DNA of 64,000 bases from Sordaria brevicollis (taxonomy: Eukaryota; Ascomycota; Sordariomycetes; Sordariales; Sordariaceae). Made by a program: the position numbers and the translations under genes. The notes below the pieces were generated by a model. It searched no databases. It saw only the letters and a program-made list of their open reading frames with translations, and was not told where the DNA came from. The stretch spans positions 310,001 through 374,000 of the forward strand of contig JAUTDP010000013.1 of assembly GCA_033439795.1 (NCBI GenBank), read 5' to 3'. Every line of letters starts with the position of its first letter. Within the stretch, counting starts at the first letter, position 1. Positions 49,170 to 61,440 of this stretch are shown piece after piece.

Positions 49170-49261
49170 CTCGGATACCGGGAGTCGAACCCGGGGCTGT
49201 TGAGAGAGCAGTCACTCCTAAGAAGTGAGAGTCAACGATGTTACCGCTACACCATACCCGA
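49170..49261 (-). tRNA. tRNA-Glu(CTC) with an intron of about 21 nt
   Basis: The acceptor stem is TCGGGTA/TATCCGA (one G-U) with discriminator G. The D-arm has GTAGCGGTAAC, and the anticodon stem is GTTGA/TCAAC. The loop reads CTCTCA-[intron]-C with anticodon CTC, and the T-arm is CCGGG-TTCGACT-CCCGG. Confidence 0.9.
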
Positions 49262-50401
49262 TTGAACTGGTATGGTCCGATTTGTTGTTGAAATGTGCAT
49301 CAACAGTGGCCCTTATTAACAGGAATTCATGTGTGCGAAAGAAGGGTGAAATCGACCCCAACTGGTATATCCTCGACCCAGATATCAAGGCGAGCACCAA
49401 GAAGAGAGGCCATCCCTAATTGCCGGCCACATACTTCTCTTAAGAGCGCCTTGATCTCTAGGTCGAGGATGTACTGCTTGGGGTCGATTCCAGCCCGCCC
49501 TTCTTCTTCAAAGAAAGTAAGAATGAAGTTCCATTGCGGAGCTGGAGTGCTGTATGTTGACGGTGACAAGGCTCGCAAGGGGTAACAAATGCACGGCAGT
49601 TTGGATCGCCAAACGTACCACGAACAACCACCACCAGCAAGAGCTGACCTGCCCACCGAGATGTCAACGAGACCATGATAACAACGGCATGTGTGGTGGT
49701 ACATGCTCATTTCCGAGAAGGGAGGCGCCGTGGAAATACAAGAGGCGTCGTTGGCGACTTAGACGCCCCTTTCCGAGAACCGGCGCTTACGGTAGAACAC
49801 CGTTCAATGCCGCCGTTGAATGCGATGTTACAGCGGTGGTGTTGTGTCGAGACTTAAAACTTGAAAGTCCTTCACTGTGTTTTCTGCAGTTTCATAAGCC
49901 GCTGTCATACATCGGTCATTCGATGACTTTTTGGTGGAGGCTCTTCCAGGCAGATGACAGAATGCAACCGTCGTCATTGACGGGGAGCTGATGTTGAAGG
50001 AAAGAGGAAAGATGGACTGGCCCAAGCTCCCGTCGTTGAAACAGAGCTGGTATCTTCGCACGGGCCACACCAGTACCTCTACATACACCACAGCTCGCCG
50101 GGGGCTTGTCCCGCTGTTTTTAGCGTGCCATGGTGGGGCATTTTTAAGAGGATTGAAACGAAGCGGGACGGCAGGGCATTTGCTTGGCTTGGCCGTCCGT
50201 CCGCTGTGTGCCAATGCCGGCTCCGATGATTTGAGGTCCCAGGTATTCTCGATTTCTCGGCCCCGATTCATCCAATTCTCCATTCTCGATCTGGAATTCG
50301 CCCGGAACGCCCAACTGCCGACCCCGGTCGCTTCTCCCGATTACCAAGGCGACTGGACGATGGCGATTCGAGCCGGCACCTGAAATCTTGTTCCCCGAAC
50401 G
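49262..50401. other. Spacer between tRNA-Glu and COX10
   Basis: Apart from the inverted repeat (49350-49488) no gene is supported. An open minus-strand frame (49327-49710) covers it and could be a gene fragment. The right end is the COX10 promoter. Confidence 0.4.
49350..49488. repeat. Imperfect inverted repeat, arms of about 42 bp
   Basis: The left arm (49350-49391, starting ATCGACCCCAACTGG) and the reverse complement of the right arm (49447-49488) agree at about 35 of 42 positions, with a spacer of about 55 bp. Weaker similarity continues outward (GAAGAAGGG-like). Both arms, read outward from opposite strands, would encode the related peptides IDPNWYILDPDIKA and IDPKQYILDLEIKA. This suggests an inverted duplication of a coding fragment; the parent gene is unknown. 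Confidence 0.85.
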
Positions 50402-52012
50402 ATGCGGCCGCCGACGTCCACCCTCCGACGCAATGTCCTCCTCGACAGAGTCGTGTGTCAACAACAGCAGAGACTTGTAGTACCATTGGTACCACGGACG
50501 ACGACACTTAGGACTCTTATCACCAGTTCACGCGCCTCGGCCTCGACAACTGTCCCTTCACAACGCCTCAAGGCCGGCTATTTCGTCTCCAATGCCTTTC
50601 TTCCCCGCGTCAAAGCCAATGGCATCCACGACTCGGCCAGCTCACAACGGAGCAGCACGGTAGCTTCCAACAGTACCTCGACGACAACAGACGGATCGAG
50701 CTCTACAACACAAACGACGACATCATCAACCGATCTACCACCAGTCGATAATACCCTCCTCCCCCACCGTCGACGACAAGCCCAACGAAAAGCCGCAGCC
50801 GCAGCTGCAGCCGCCACCGCGGAAAATGGAACATCAACACCACTCATAAACCCCGACGCCCCGACCGCCGACCTAGCACCCGATGCCTCCTCCCAGCTCG
50901 CCGCCGCCGCCGCCTCCGCGCCCGCCGACTCCTTCAAGCGCCGCCTCTCCTCGATGCTATCCCTCTCCAAACCACGCCTGACCGTCCTCGTCGTTCTTTC
51001 GGCTATGGTTCCCTACGCCTTATACCCCGTCCCCTCCTTCCTCACCTCCTCAGCACTCGACACCTCCCTAGCGCCCTCCTTATCCCCGCTAACCCTCCTG
51101 TTCCTCACCACGGGAACCACCTTGTGTTCCGCATCCGCCAACGCCCTCAACATGCTCTACGAGCCCGACACCGACTCCAAGATGACGCGCACCCGCACCC
51201 GTCCTCTCGTCCGGCGTTTGCTAACCACCAAAGCCGCCGTCCTTTTTGCCGTCGGCTGCGGTCTCGCCGGAACTTTGGCTCTGTACTTTGGTGTTAACCC
51301 AACGGTCTCCTTCCTCGGCGCCGCCAACATTGCTCTCTACGCAGGCGCTTACACCCCGCTTAAGCGCATCAGTGCCGTTAACACGTGGGTGGGCGCCATC
51401 GTGGGCGGTATTCCTCCCTTGATGGGTTGGGCCGCGGCAGCGGGTGAGTCTGCCACCGGCGATGGGACCTGGCGCGAACTGCTCTTTGCCAGCGACGGCT
51501 CGTCGCTGGGTGGTTGGCTGTTCGCCGGCTTGTTATTCGCGTGGCAGTTCCCCCATTTCATGCCTCTGTCGTGGGGAATCAGACACGAGTACAAGGCTGC
51601 CGGCCTAAGAATGCTGGCGTGGACGAACCCAGCCCGCAATGGGCGCGTGGCGCTGAGATATAGCCTGGCGTTTATTCCGTTGTGTGTCGGCCTCAGTGCT
51701 ACAGGCGTGACGGAGTGGAGCTTTGCCGTGACGAGCTTGCCCGTTAACGCGTGGTTGGTGTGGGAGGCCATCAAGTTCTGGAGGCTCGAAGGCCATAAGG
51801 GCAGCGCGAGGGGCCTGTTTTGGGCGAGTGTCTGGCATTTGCCTGTGATCATGGTGTTGGCGCTGGCGCAGAAGAAGGGCATGTGGGGCAGGGTTTGGCG
51901 GAGCGTGTTTGGTGAGCCTGAAGAGGAGGATGATGGGGAGTGGATTTATGAGGACGAGGAGGAGGGAGATGTGGTTAAGGATGTGGTGAAGGGTGCTGTG
52001 GTGAAGAAGTAA
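50402..52012 (+). CDS. cox10: Protoheme IX farnesyltransferase, mitochondrial (COX10)
   Basis: A single exon encodes 536 aa. The enzyme adds a farnesyl group to haem B to give haem O, the precursor of haem A for cytochrome c oxidase, in the mitochondrial inner membrane. The N-terminus (MRPPTSTLRRNVLLDRVVCQ) is a presequence-like region followed by about 150 low-complexity Ser/Thr/Ala residues. The UbiA-type core starts at about 190 (SLSKPRLTVLVVLSAMVPYA). Substrate-binding motifs are NALNMLYEPDTDSKM (about 247-261) with TRTRTRPL, and YTPLKRISAVNTWVGAIVGG. AWQFPHFMPLSW is a further family signature. Seven to eight membrane segments are evident. The C-terminal tail is acidic (EEEDDGEWIYEDEEEG). 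Confidence 0.95.
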   Translation: MRPPTSTLRRNVLLDRVVCQQQQRLVVPLVPRTTTLRTLITSSRASASTTVPSQRLKAGYFVSNAFLPRVKANGIHDSASSQRSSTVASNSTSTTTDGSSSTTQTTTSSTDLPPVDNTLLPHRRRQAQRKAAAAAAAATAENGTSTPLINPDAPTADLAPDASSQLAAAAASAPADSFKRRLSSMLSLSKPRLTVLVVLSAMVPYALYPVPSFLTSSALDTSLAPSLSPLTLLFLTTGTTLCSASANALNMLYEPDTDSKMTRTRTRPLVRRLLTTKAAVLFAVGCGLAGTLALYFGVNPTVSFLGAANIALYAGAYTPLKRISAVNTWVGAIVGGIPPLMGWAAAAGESATGDGTWRELLFASDGSSLGGWLFAGLLFAWQFPHFMPLSWGIRHEYKAAGLRMLAWTNPARNGRVALRYSLAFIPLCVGLSATGVTEWSFAVTSLPVNAWLVWEAIKFWRLEGHKGSARGLFWASVWHLPVIMVLALAQKKGMWGRVWRSVFGEPEEEDDGEWIYEDEEEGDVVKDVVKGAVVKK

Positions 52013-52925
52013 ACGTTTTGGGATGTTGTGTGTACGTTCTTGTACTGTCAAGTGTTTTTGGGAAATTTTGGTTCATCATGTCATGGTATAAACGGTTGTG
52101 CTAAAAGAAGCATATGGCTTTGAAGGATTGCGCATTTGTATAAATAAGAAATGTTGTATAGTACTGGGCACCAAATGGATGGAATTCAATAAAATGAAAC
52201 GATGGTGAAGAAGCAGTGTATATTGTATGGTTCTGATTCGCTAAGATCGAGGCGCAACCTTCTTATTGATGCTATGCGCTCTGTATCTTAATGCTGGTTT
52301 CCTCTCAACGCTGCCCGGTTATGTGGTCCTGAAGATGGAAAACATTGCAGAAAGACTATCCAACTCAAAAAAAGAATTGTCAAAAGAGGTGGAGCAAGAG
52401 GAAAGGAACTGAGGAATGCTCAAGTATAGTCGAATTCGGTGGACTATTGAGTAACGCGTCACAAGGAGGAAGAGAGAAAAGCACATGATATGGCACGAGG
52501 TGTATGAGACGATCATCAAGGACAAGGAAAGAGATAACCGTGAAACATGCATTATTGACACAGAGCGATAAGTCGCCCTCCTCAAGGACTTCGGATAGCC
52601 AAACAATAACGCCTTGGAACGCCGCTTCCAACCCAGTGGCACCAGAAAACGCCCAGGAAATCAGCCCACGACACATGAAGTAATAGAGAACAAGTAAAAT
52701 CAAGTAACCGAAATAACGCCATCCTGTGCAAAGCGACTGGGTGCAATGAGTGTGAGTCAACCCCAGTACCAAAACCATTCAATGCCCCTTTCCAACTGAT
52801 AACCAAGCAGAAAACAAAATATGAAAGCCAAGAGATGATGATACAATGACGGCCGAGGAGACATTAAGGAGTGTAGAGAGATGAGACAGAGATGAGAAGT
52901 GACCGGTGGCGAATGACAACTAAAC
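52013..52925. other. Spacer between convergent COX10 and Myb genes
   Basis: This is 3' UTR space for both genes. Minus-strand frames here (52319-52806) have no domain and no consistent start. Confidence 0.4.
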
Positions 52926-54019
52926 TCAGTTGGCATCCCTTCCCGACCCACGGTTAATAATATTGTTGATTCCCATATCACCCACACTAGGCAAGCGATT
53001 ACCATGACCCATATAAGGGCTCGTCCCCTGGCTGCTTGAGCCACCATGGTGGGCATATCCGCCCCCAGTCGTACCGGTGCTCGACACGCTGTTGCTGTAG
53101 CCGTGATGGGGCTGGTAGCCGTAGTTCTGATAGCTGCTCTGGTGGGCAAAGGCCTGGTGAGACGGCGTGCCTCCGCTGCCGGTGCTGCCGCCCGAAGTGG
53201 AATGTGCGCCGTGAATGGAACCAGAACCAGAGGGCTCGGGGCTGCTGTAGTCATCCACGTCGTCGTCATCAGTGAGGGGAAGACCGATTCCTGAGATGCC
53301 GCTGTCATCGTCATATCCGGAGGAGGACTGGCCATTTGCCAAGCGCTCCTTGCGGCTGTATGAGCGAGCGTGGGACTGGATGTTTTTGAGACCATTGGAC
53401 ATGCACTGTTCAAGGTTTTTGTTAGTCTTTATTCGAGACCACAACAACGGGCAGGAGGTAAGCTTACCTGTGCCTCAACGACATGCCACTTCTCACCACA
53501 TCGATCAGCCAAAGGCTTCCAGATTTCCTTGCGCATGCTCATGTACTCCTTGCTGAGACGCTCGAGCTTGAGACTGTCAAAGTCGGTTTGGCCCCGGCGT
53601 TCCATCAACCGTTCATGCCGCTTACGGCAGGCGTTGCCCGTCTTGTTGGGGAAGGCCTCACGCTGGATCTGGTTCCAGTTCTTGCCCATGGCACGGAGAG
53701 TGAGTAGTGCCCTGTCATCGTCCTGGTTCCACGCACCGGAAGAGGCGCGATGCTGTGCCGGTAGAGGAGGTCCGCCTACGGGTCCTCCCATGGTGGCCGT
53801 GGGAATCTGCATCGAAGACACGGCGCTAACCGCATATGGGTCGTATGAAGGCATGGTCATCTGAGAAGCAGCCGCTGTCGTGGAAAGATCCTGGTAGTAG
53901 GCCGAGACCTGACGGGGCTGATGATAGTATGACATGGTTGAGGCAGACTGGCCGAGAGAAACTGGGATATGTTGATATTGTTGGTGATGATGGGCCGATG
54001 TTCGGGACAGATCAGGCAT
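52926..54019 (-). CDS. Myb/SANT-type DNA-binding protein
   Basis: Two exons in transcript order, 54019-53468 and 53405-52926, give 343 aa; the 62-nt intron has donor GTAAGC, branch GACTAAC and phase 0. After a Gln/His/Tyr-rich N-terminus, residues about 95-143 form a Myb-like repeat (GAWNQDDDRALLTLRAMGKN, W-Q-I-Q, CRKRHERL). A second helical repeat follows (EIWKPLADRCGEKWHVVEAQ, then GLKNIQSHARSYSRKER). The C-terminal third is Ser/Gly/His-rich and disordered with an acidic patch (TDDDDVDDYSSPEPSGS). A nuclear transcription-factor role is likely from the family; targets are unknown. The promoter region upstream is long (up to 56 kb), consistent with a regulated gene. Confidence 0.83.
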
Positions 54020-56050
54020 GGTGTATGAAGGTTTGCCGACTGGTAAATCTCGTCTTCCGTAGTGCCGGAAGAAGAGAGTTATAACAGGTGTGACGAAGTG
54101 AAGACTGGGGCCGAAGCGTCGAGTGTCGGTTGAATTAGGTGATTACCTATTAGACGATGGAGAGATGGTATATGATATTGCTGTCCGAGACCTGATGTAT
54201 GAAAAGGAAGATGGCTCGTATCAAACGATGCTAATCAAGGAGACAGATGATGATAAGGAAACCGAGACCCTGAAAAGGAAAAGAGACCTAGGAAATAAAA
54301 GAAGAGGGAAAATGCTGATGATGGTGAACTTGTTGGGCTTGATCCAGATGAGATGTGAGTGAGTGAGAGAGGAGCAGAGGCCCGACTTATAAGTGAGATG
54401 GCCTCCACCTCCACGTCAACACCAAAGCGAATCCACCGGGCCTAGTGTAGGCTCGTCCAAGAAGGGCCATGGCCGCGGATAGAGATGTAACTCTATAGAG
54501 ATACCATGGCTGCCGGGTTGCTAGATCTGAAACAAGGGTAGAGGAAGGGACGGAGGGCAGATTTCTGATCATGAAACTGACAAAGTGTATCCAAACGAGC
54601 GAATATCGCCAGCAGCGGCTTCTGCTAATGGCTGGAGGGTTTCGGCATGGCGTTCATCTGGAGTTGGGCGGCTACGAGAGTAGGCCCTTTTCTAGTGGAG
54701 ACTTGTCGTCGTCAAATGGAGGTTGCTGATTGGATGGCGGCTAATGCCCTATGGGGGAGCTTGGGGCTGAACAGGGGTCTTGACATGGGGATTGTACACT
54801 TGAAGGTGGAAGGTTTGACAGAAAACTGGAAATTCTCTGAATCTCGACATTCGAAAACGAAGCAAACTCGACAAGATATGGAGAGTATAGAAATCTTGGA
54901 TCAGCTCAGATGAAAGAGTTTACCAAAAATCCAGATTTTGAACACAATTCAGATGAGATTTGGCAGAGTGTTCGAATGTCTGTAGTGTCGTCAAACTACC
55001 AATAGCGTAACGGCCAGATTGCCTGACCAATAACAACAAGGTAACCTCTAGACGCATCGCGCCGCAAATCTGAAGAATAGACGAGACAGTTTGCGGTTCG
55101 CAGGACTAGACGCAGGTACCGTTACGCCATCAGGAACGGCATATGCCACCCTCCACCACCGCATTGACTGGGATGGCGAACGGGACCGAGTCGACCCAAT
55201 GGGAAAGACTGGGGAAATGGTCTGGCGGAAGCGGATAGAGACACAGGCTTGTGGAGTATCAAAAATAGCCGAACATGGAAGCAGAAGGGATTCAAGGGAA
55301 GGGATGCTGTGCTCCGTCAAACAGGAAGCACTCGAACCTGTGTTAACCGCCAGCCTTGTGAGGGTTTGTAAGTCCTGGAGATACTTGAGACTTTTTGATG
55401 CCTCGCCTCATGGTCCGTGTTCTCGAACATCAGAAAGACTGTGTATACCGCGCTGATTATCTAGATGAAACCCTGCTAACAAAATGCATTGGATGTGAAG
55501 GTATTGGGAAAGTAGGGACCAAGCCCTACGGGGCATGGATCGCTAAGGAAAAGCCCACGGATCCGTAGAAGTGGAATGGCCTCATGATGCGACCAACAAG
55601 CTGAGCAACGCAGTACGGGCCGCCGCCCGCCATGGCAAGGGAAGGTGAAGCGGGCAGCAGTCAAAGAAGGGGCCAACAAGGTTAACCCATCTGCCGAGCA
55701 GACTGAAAAAGACCCGGTAGACTGGAACTGGGTGAGAATGAGTTTAGGTAGACGCTCAATGGCAGGGTAGCAGGGACCGACTGCCCTGCGTGAAGCGCGA
55801 TACGTATTACCAACAAGCGTTGTTGATGCTCGGAAGATGTCGACTTTCCCGCTTGAGCGTCAATAACATCATGTTGTCTGTAGTACCGAAACTGCAAAGG
55901 GATCATCAGCGTGGGATTTTGGCCGCCAACAAGGGGCACCAAATGCAGCAAGAATTCGAAGATGCAGCGGGATAGCGGGATAGCGGGATACTGTGTGGAC
56001 AGGAGGAGTAGCATCGCGTTTATCTCAGTGCTCAGACCTTCTTACTTTTT
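54020..56050. other. Unique-looking region before the AT-rich block
   Basis: No gene is supported; it includes the promoter of the Myb gene. A short tandem GGGATAGC(GG) repeat (three copies, about 55969-55990) lies near the border with the AT-rich block. Confidence 0.45.
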
Positions 56051-59000
56051 TAGGCAGGGACGTTCATAGACTGTAATTGCCTTTTCATGTTCATGTGCAC
56101 GGACCCTCCACATTTGAAAGTTTCGATATTTACAATATCGGTCCGTACGTTCTTATTTTTTATTGTAATTACTATTTTATATTGAGAACGCCTAAAAAAG
56201 AAGTCTAAATTCACTATCAAACAATATACGGTTATAGGTTTATAAATCGATAAATTTGGCGTAGACAATCCTCAACCCCAAAATACTATAAAGGCTTTTA
56301 GTAAAATAAAATATATGCTGGGAATGGCTTTATTGAAACGAATATAATAGTATAATTGGTTTTTTAATTCGGGTAAAATAGACCTCAATTATTAAAATAT
56401 TTCGAAAAAAATTATAGGTTTTTATATTATATATCTATATTATACGGTAGTATTTTTCATCCCAATTTTCTAAAATTTTATAAATATAGCCGTAATAATA
56501 TTCTAAATGCGTAGGGTTATTCTACCCTAATTACGTCGCGTTATTATTTTTCTTTAATTTTTTATTTTTAATAGAATAATATTATAGATAATAACGACGC
56601 CCCTTTCGATACCTAATGCGTATTAGCGGTAATATAGGATATTATAAGCGGTAGATAGTTTCGTAATAGATAAATTCGGATAATTATACGTTTAATTATC
56701 GAATAGTTGGATATAATTTTAATAATAGTAATTAAATACGGCAAAAGTATTATATTATATATTTTCTTAATATTATATAATAAAATTACGATCTAAATCG
56801 TCCCCTTTACGAAATTAGGAGAAAATCAATGTAATGATATTATTATTAGGATTCTAAATTTATAACCTATATAGATAAATAAGGATATTATTCTTCGTAT
56901 AAATAAATACTTACCCCTTTTTTTTTTATAAAGCTAATTATAATATAGAATAGAAATATTTAGAATAAAATCTAATATAGTAATTATATTTATATCCTCC
57001 TTAATTTAGAGTTAGTAATTAATATAAAGTTTAAAGCTATATTAAAGTCGCTAGAGTTTTACGAAAAAATTAGATTATTCGTAATCGATAAGCTATATTA
57101 TATATTAAAATAGCGTAATTTCCGTAAGGAGTTCTAATATTTATATACTTTATAATTGTTATTACCGAGAAGTATTCCTTAATTTAATTATACGGTTACG
57201 CTAGCTAGCGTTTATAAAAATTTTATTATTAAAAAGGCTGGCTTTAATTCTAAAAACTTCGAAATTATTAGAATATTTATTAATAAATTAAAAATTTCGA
57301 TTATAATTTAATTATTATTGTATAATTGTATTAATAATTTCCGCCGCCTTTTCTTCTTTATTAAAGGTTTCGAACCTTTAATTCGACGGGATATCCTAAA
57401 AACGATTATATATATCGATAATTATAATAATTTTTCGATAGTAAAAAATATTTTAATTAATTATTTATATAGAAATTATAATTTTAATAAGGAATTTGGC
57501 TATAAAGTTATTAAATTATATAATTCTTTAATCCGCTTAATGGATAAAAATATTATATATAAAGATTTCGCTACAGAAGTTAATACTAATTATTATATAT
57601 ATTTAATAATTATTTTTCTAAATATAAGTATAAACCTACTTAATATTATTCGAATTATATAATTTAATATATTTCTAATTTTTAATATCCTAAATATATA
57701 ATAGCGTTTTAGAAGAGTAATACGAAAACCGAAGGATAATAATATATAAAGAAAAGCTTATTTCTTTATATTATATTAAATATTTAATTATTTTAGTTCA
57801 AGTAAAAAATAACCTAAACGATTACGAAAATAATAATAATTATGGAAATTTCGTTAATTATATACGCCTAATATATTGAATAGATTAATAAATATTATGA
57901 TAACGGTAAATAAGGAGGAGAATCCGGATACGGATAATAATAATAACGAGAATAATACCGGTAATAATTTTAACGATAAACCGTCGGTAAATATTAGAGA
58001 ATTTTATTCGTTATACGAATTCGAATATAAAGTTAAATAATCGAAACTTAATAATAAAATTCGTATTAAATATTAAAATTATAACCCATTCTTTATAGAA
58101 TTCCTTAATGCCTTATATTTTCGTAAAACAATCTTCAACTATCTTTAAGAACCTCCTAATAAAAACCTCGAATATAAGCGACCAATTCCTAATAATATAC
58201 GTCTATATTATAATATATCCGGTTATATACTATTATTTAGGAGGATTCCTATAATATTAAAATATAACCGGGATAAAATATTTAATAAATTAACGGTTAA
58301 AATATTAATAGATAAGGTAATATCGTATATTAATAATTAGTATAAAAAAAAGGTATAAAAACTTATCCCGGAAAATAGCCGTATATTTAAAATTACGTTA
58401 AAAATTTTAATATTAGCCCGGCTTTAATATATAATCGTACGCCTATTCGCCAACGATAATATATTTCGACGGAATAAAGTATTACTCTTCTCGGATATTA
58501 ATAATTTAAAAAATAAATTATTTACTATATAATAATAAAAATATATGGAAAAATATATCGATAATTTTATCGAATTTTATTTTATATTAGTTATTAAAGT
58601 TTATAAAAATTAAGAGAAAGAGTACCCTCGACCTCTGTTGCGTTAAACCTAACCTCGATTATATATTCGTCCTACTTCCTTTTTAATTAATACTTTATAT
58701 CGTATTACTATTTTTACTATTCCCCAATTAGAAATTCCTTAATTAAAAATTAAAAAACTTCTAATAATATTAGAGGTAATAATACCGGGGGAATAAAAAG
58801 TAAAATAAAATAATAATAATAATAATAATAATTAAAATAAAGTTTAAAAAGGAGTAGAAATTAAAATAAATCCAACCGAATATTAATATCAAAGTCCTTC
58901 AATATTATAATAATATTAATATTAAAATCCTTTAATACTATAATAGGGATTCGAAGAAACCGACCGGTTACTTTATAATTTTACTAATTCGTTACTAACT

Positions 59001-61440
59001 ATTCCTTTTTATAATTCTATAATTAATTTTATAATTACCCTTAAAAATAGAGAAGGAGGAGAAAAAGAAAGACTAACTTCTCTTTTTATTAATTTACTTA
59101 TATAATTTAATATATAAATAATTATATTATATAATTTAAATTAGCGGATAATATTATCTTTACCGGTAATTAAATTGCTAATTAAAAATAAGAAGGGTAA
59201 AGGTAAAAAGAGGGAAAATAATATATTAATCGTTAAATTACTTACTTATAAAAAATAAAAATATATATAATAATAAATTTATATATATAATTAATAGAAT
59301 ACCTATACGCTTCCTCTAATAATCTTTTCGTCTACTCCGAAAAATTCCAAAAAATTCTAAAATATTTATTTATAATAATATTTATCTCCGATAAAATAAT
59401 ATACCCTACTTAATCCTCATTTTCGTTATAAATATTTTCAACGCTATTAATATTTAAACCCTATAGATTATTTATTCCTTTATCGTACAAGCGCCCGCCT
59501 TCTTCGCTATAATTAATAATACTATCCTAAATTGGGAATTTAATAATACTAAAAAAATATTTTTAATTAGTAATATCCATCGGAAAAGGGATAACTTTAT
59601 TCTATTCTACTAATTTTTCTATTAGATTTTATTATTCTAAAAAATAAATATTTAATATATCGAAAATATCTACCTATCCTTCAATTCCTTCGCCAAATAT
59701 ACCGCTAATTAATACTAGTTTCCGCTTAATTATACTATCCTTATATAATTTGAAAGTATAAAAAATAATATTAATAAAAGGATTACTAATAATATAAATT
59801 CCTTTAGTAACGCGTTTCTATAAATTTTCTACCCCTTTACGAATAATAGTAAAGACGTTAAAATTAAGGGCTAATCGTATAAGCGTAACCTCGATATTAT
59901 AGGTAGAATTCTTATTATTCTTAATATCGACCGTACATACCCTATTTTAATACTTTAATATAAAATTCATAAATTTATATTTATTATTAATAATAATAAA
60001 TCGTACTAAACCACTTTTAAGGATTGTATTACGAAAGTTATTATCCGTAATATTTTTATAAAAGAGCTATATAAAATATAATATTTCTAGGCTATAATTC
60101 TACGATTTACCTCTATAAAAAATAATAAGTAAAATAGGGATAATATTTCGAAGAAAATTATAATTACCGGTACGGATTATTTTATAAATCGATAATAAAA
60201 TCGAGACTATTTATATTAATCGATAATAACTTCGAAATTCGATATTGATATTTTTCTTTACCCCTAAAGCTAAAGTAAATCCTATTTCCGAAGTAAATCC
60301 ATTAATATTAATATTAATATCAATATTAATATTAACGTTAATATTAACGTTAATATCGATATCGATATCAATATTAATATTATTATTTAAATACTCTCTA
60401 GTCCAATTGTATATAAAAAATACTATATCCTAAATACGATCTAGCATCTCCTTTAAAAAACCCTTACCCTCCTCTTCCTCCTCTTCTAGTAGAGTCTTTA
60501 TTATAAATTTAACGCTATCGATATTTAAATTATTAAAACCCTTATATTTAATAAATTTAATAATAAAAAAACTAAGGACTCTAATTATAAATTTATATAT
60601 AATAAAAAGTATAGTTTAATAATATTTAATCTTTTCCTTTTTAATATTCTTTAAACGTTAAAAGAAAAAAATATTAAAAGATATTATAGCCGTTAAAAAA
60701 GCGGCATCTTTTTTAATATCCTAAAAATAATAGAATAATATTTTAATAAAATTAATCTCGATATAGAAGAATATAGGGATAGGAAATATTTATTTCTTTT
60801 ATTCCTACTATTCGTTAACTTCGATTTCGTAATATTAAATACGTTTAATAAAGAATATAGTCTTTTAATTACTATAAACTAAAATTAATGGGGAAATTAA
60901 TTCGGTTTTATCGAAAATAAAATAGTTATTCTATAATTCCTTATAAATTCGATAAATACCTTTAAACTTACCCTCATTTTCGTAAATAATATTAATTTAA
61001 AGACTTAGCGAATCTTTATATTTAACTTATTTAATAATAGGAAATACCGGAAATTTATTACTTTCGATTAATCGAACGGTAATAACGTTATTTATCGTAT
61101 AAAAAAATAAGGATTTAATAATAAAGTTTAAAAACTATCGAATAATAATATTAATACTTTTACACCTTGATAATAAATACTTAGCGACTATTTTACTAGT
61201 GAATTTCTTAATACGGTTAAAGGAAGATTATTAAAAAGGATTATAAAACGATAAATATTATATTAAATTAATTATAATTAAATTAACTATCTAATCCTAT
61301 TTTCTACTAATTAACTCTCGAACTATATCCTTATAATTGAAATTATTATATATAATAATACTATTAAGGTTATAAGTAATACGTTTAAAATTATACTTTG
61401 CCTAATCTACTATAAAATTAAAAAACCGATTTAATATTAT
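56051..61440. mobile_element. AT-rich, RIP-mutated repeat relics of unknown family
   Basis: Base composition shifts abruptly to A+T, with CpG still frequent but CpA and TpG scarce and TpA enriched, the pattern of repeat-induced point mutation. No intact gene exists. Coding-like remnants can be felt: on the plus strand about 57340-57600 (a stretch starting RRLFFFIKGFEPLIRRDI), and on the minus strand about 59700-61400, including an acidic tail encoded near 60440-60500. Stops are too many to place these in a family. They are presumably transposon copies, since RIP acts on duplicated sequence. Confidence 0.7.
60297..60390. repeat. AATATT/AACGTT/ATCGAT palindromic microsatellite-like tract
   Basis: About 90 bp are built from near-perfect 6-bp self-complementary units (TTAATA, ATATCA, TTAACG, ATATCG) without interruption. 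On the minus strand it would read as alternating Asn/Asp with Ile/Val. It may be a RIP-altered GAT-type repeat. Confidence 0.8.

Noticed and set aside
57318..57662. Intact small gene in the AT-rich block
   Set aside because: The frame begins without context in AT-rich mutated DNA; the composition (Asn/Ile/Tyr/Lys) reflects base bias, so it is treated as a relic.
60245..60433. Plus-strand frame rich in Ile/Leu/Ser
   Set aside because: Product of the hexamer microsatellite in RIP-mutated DNA.
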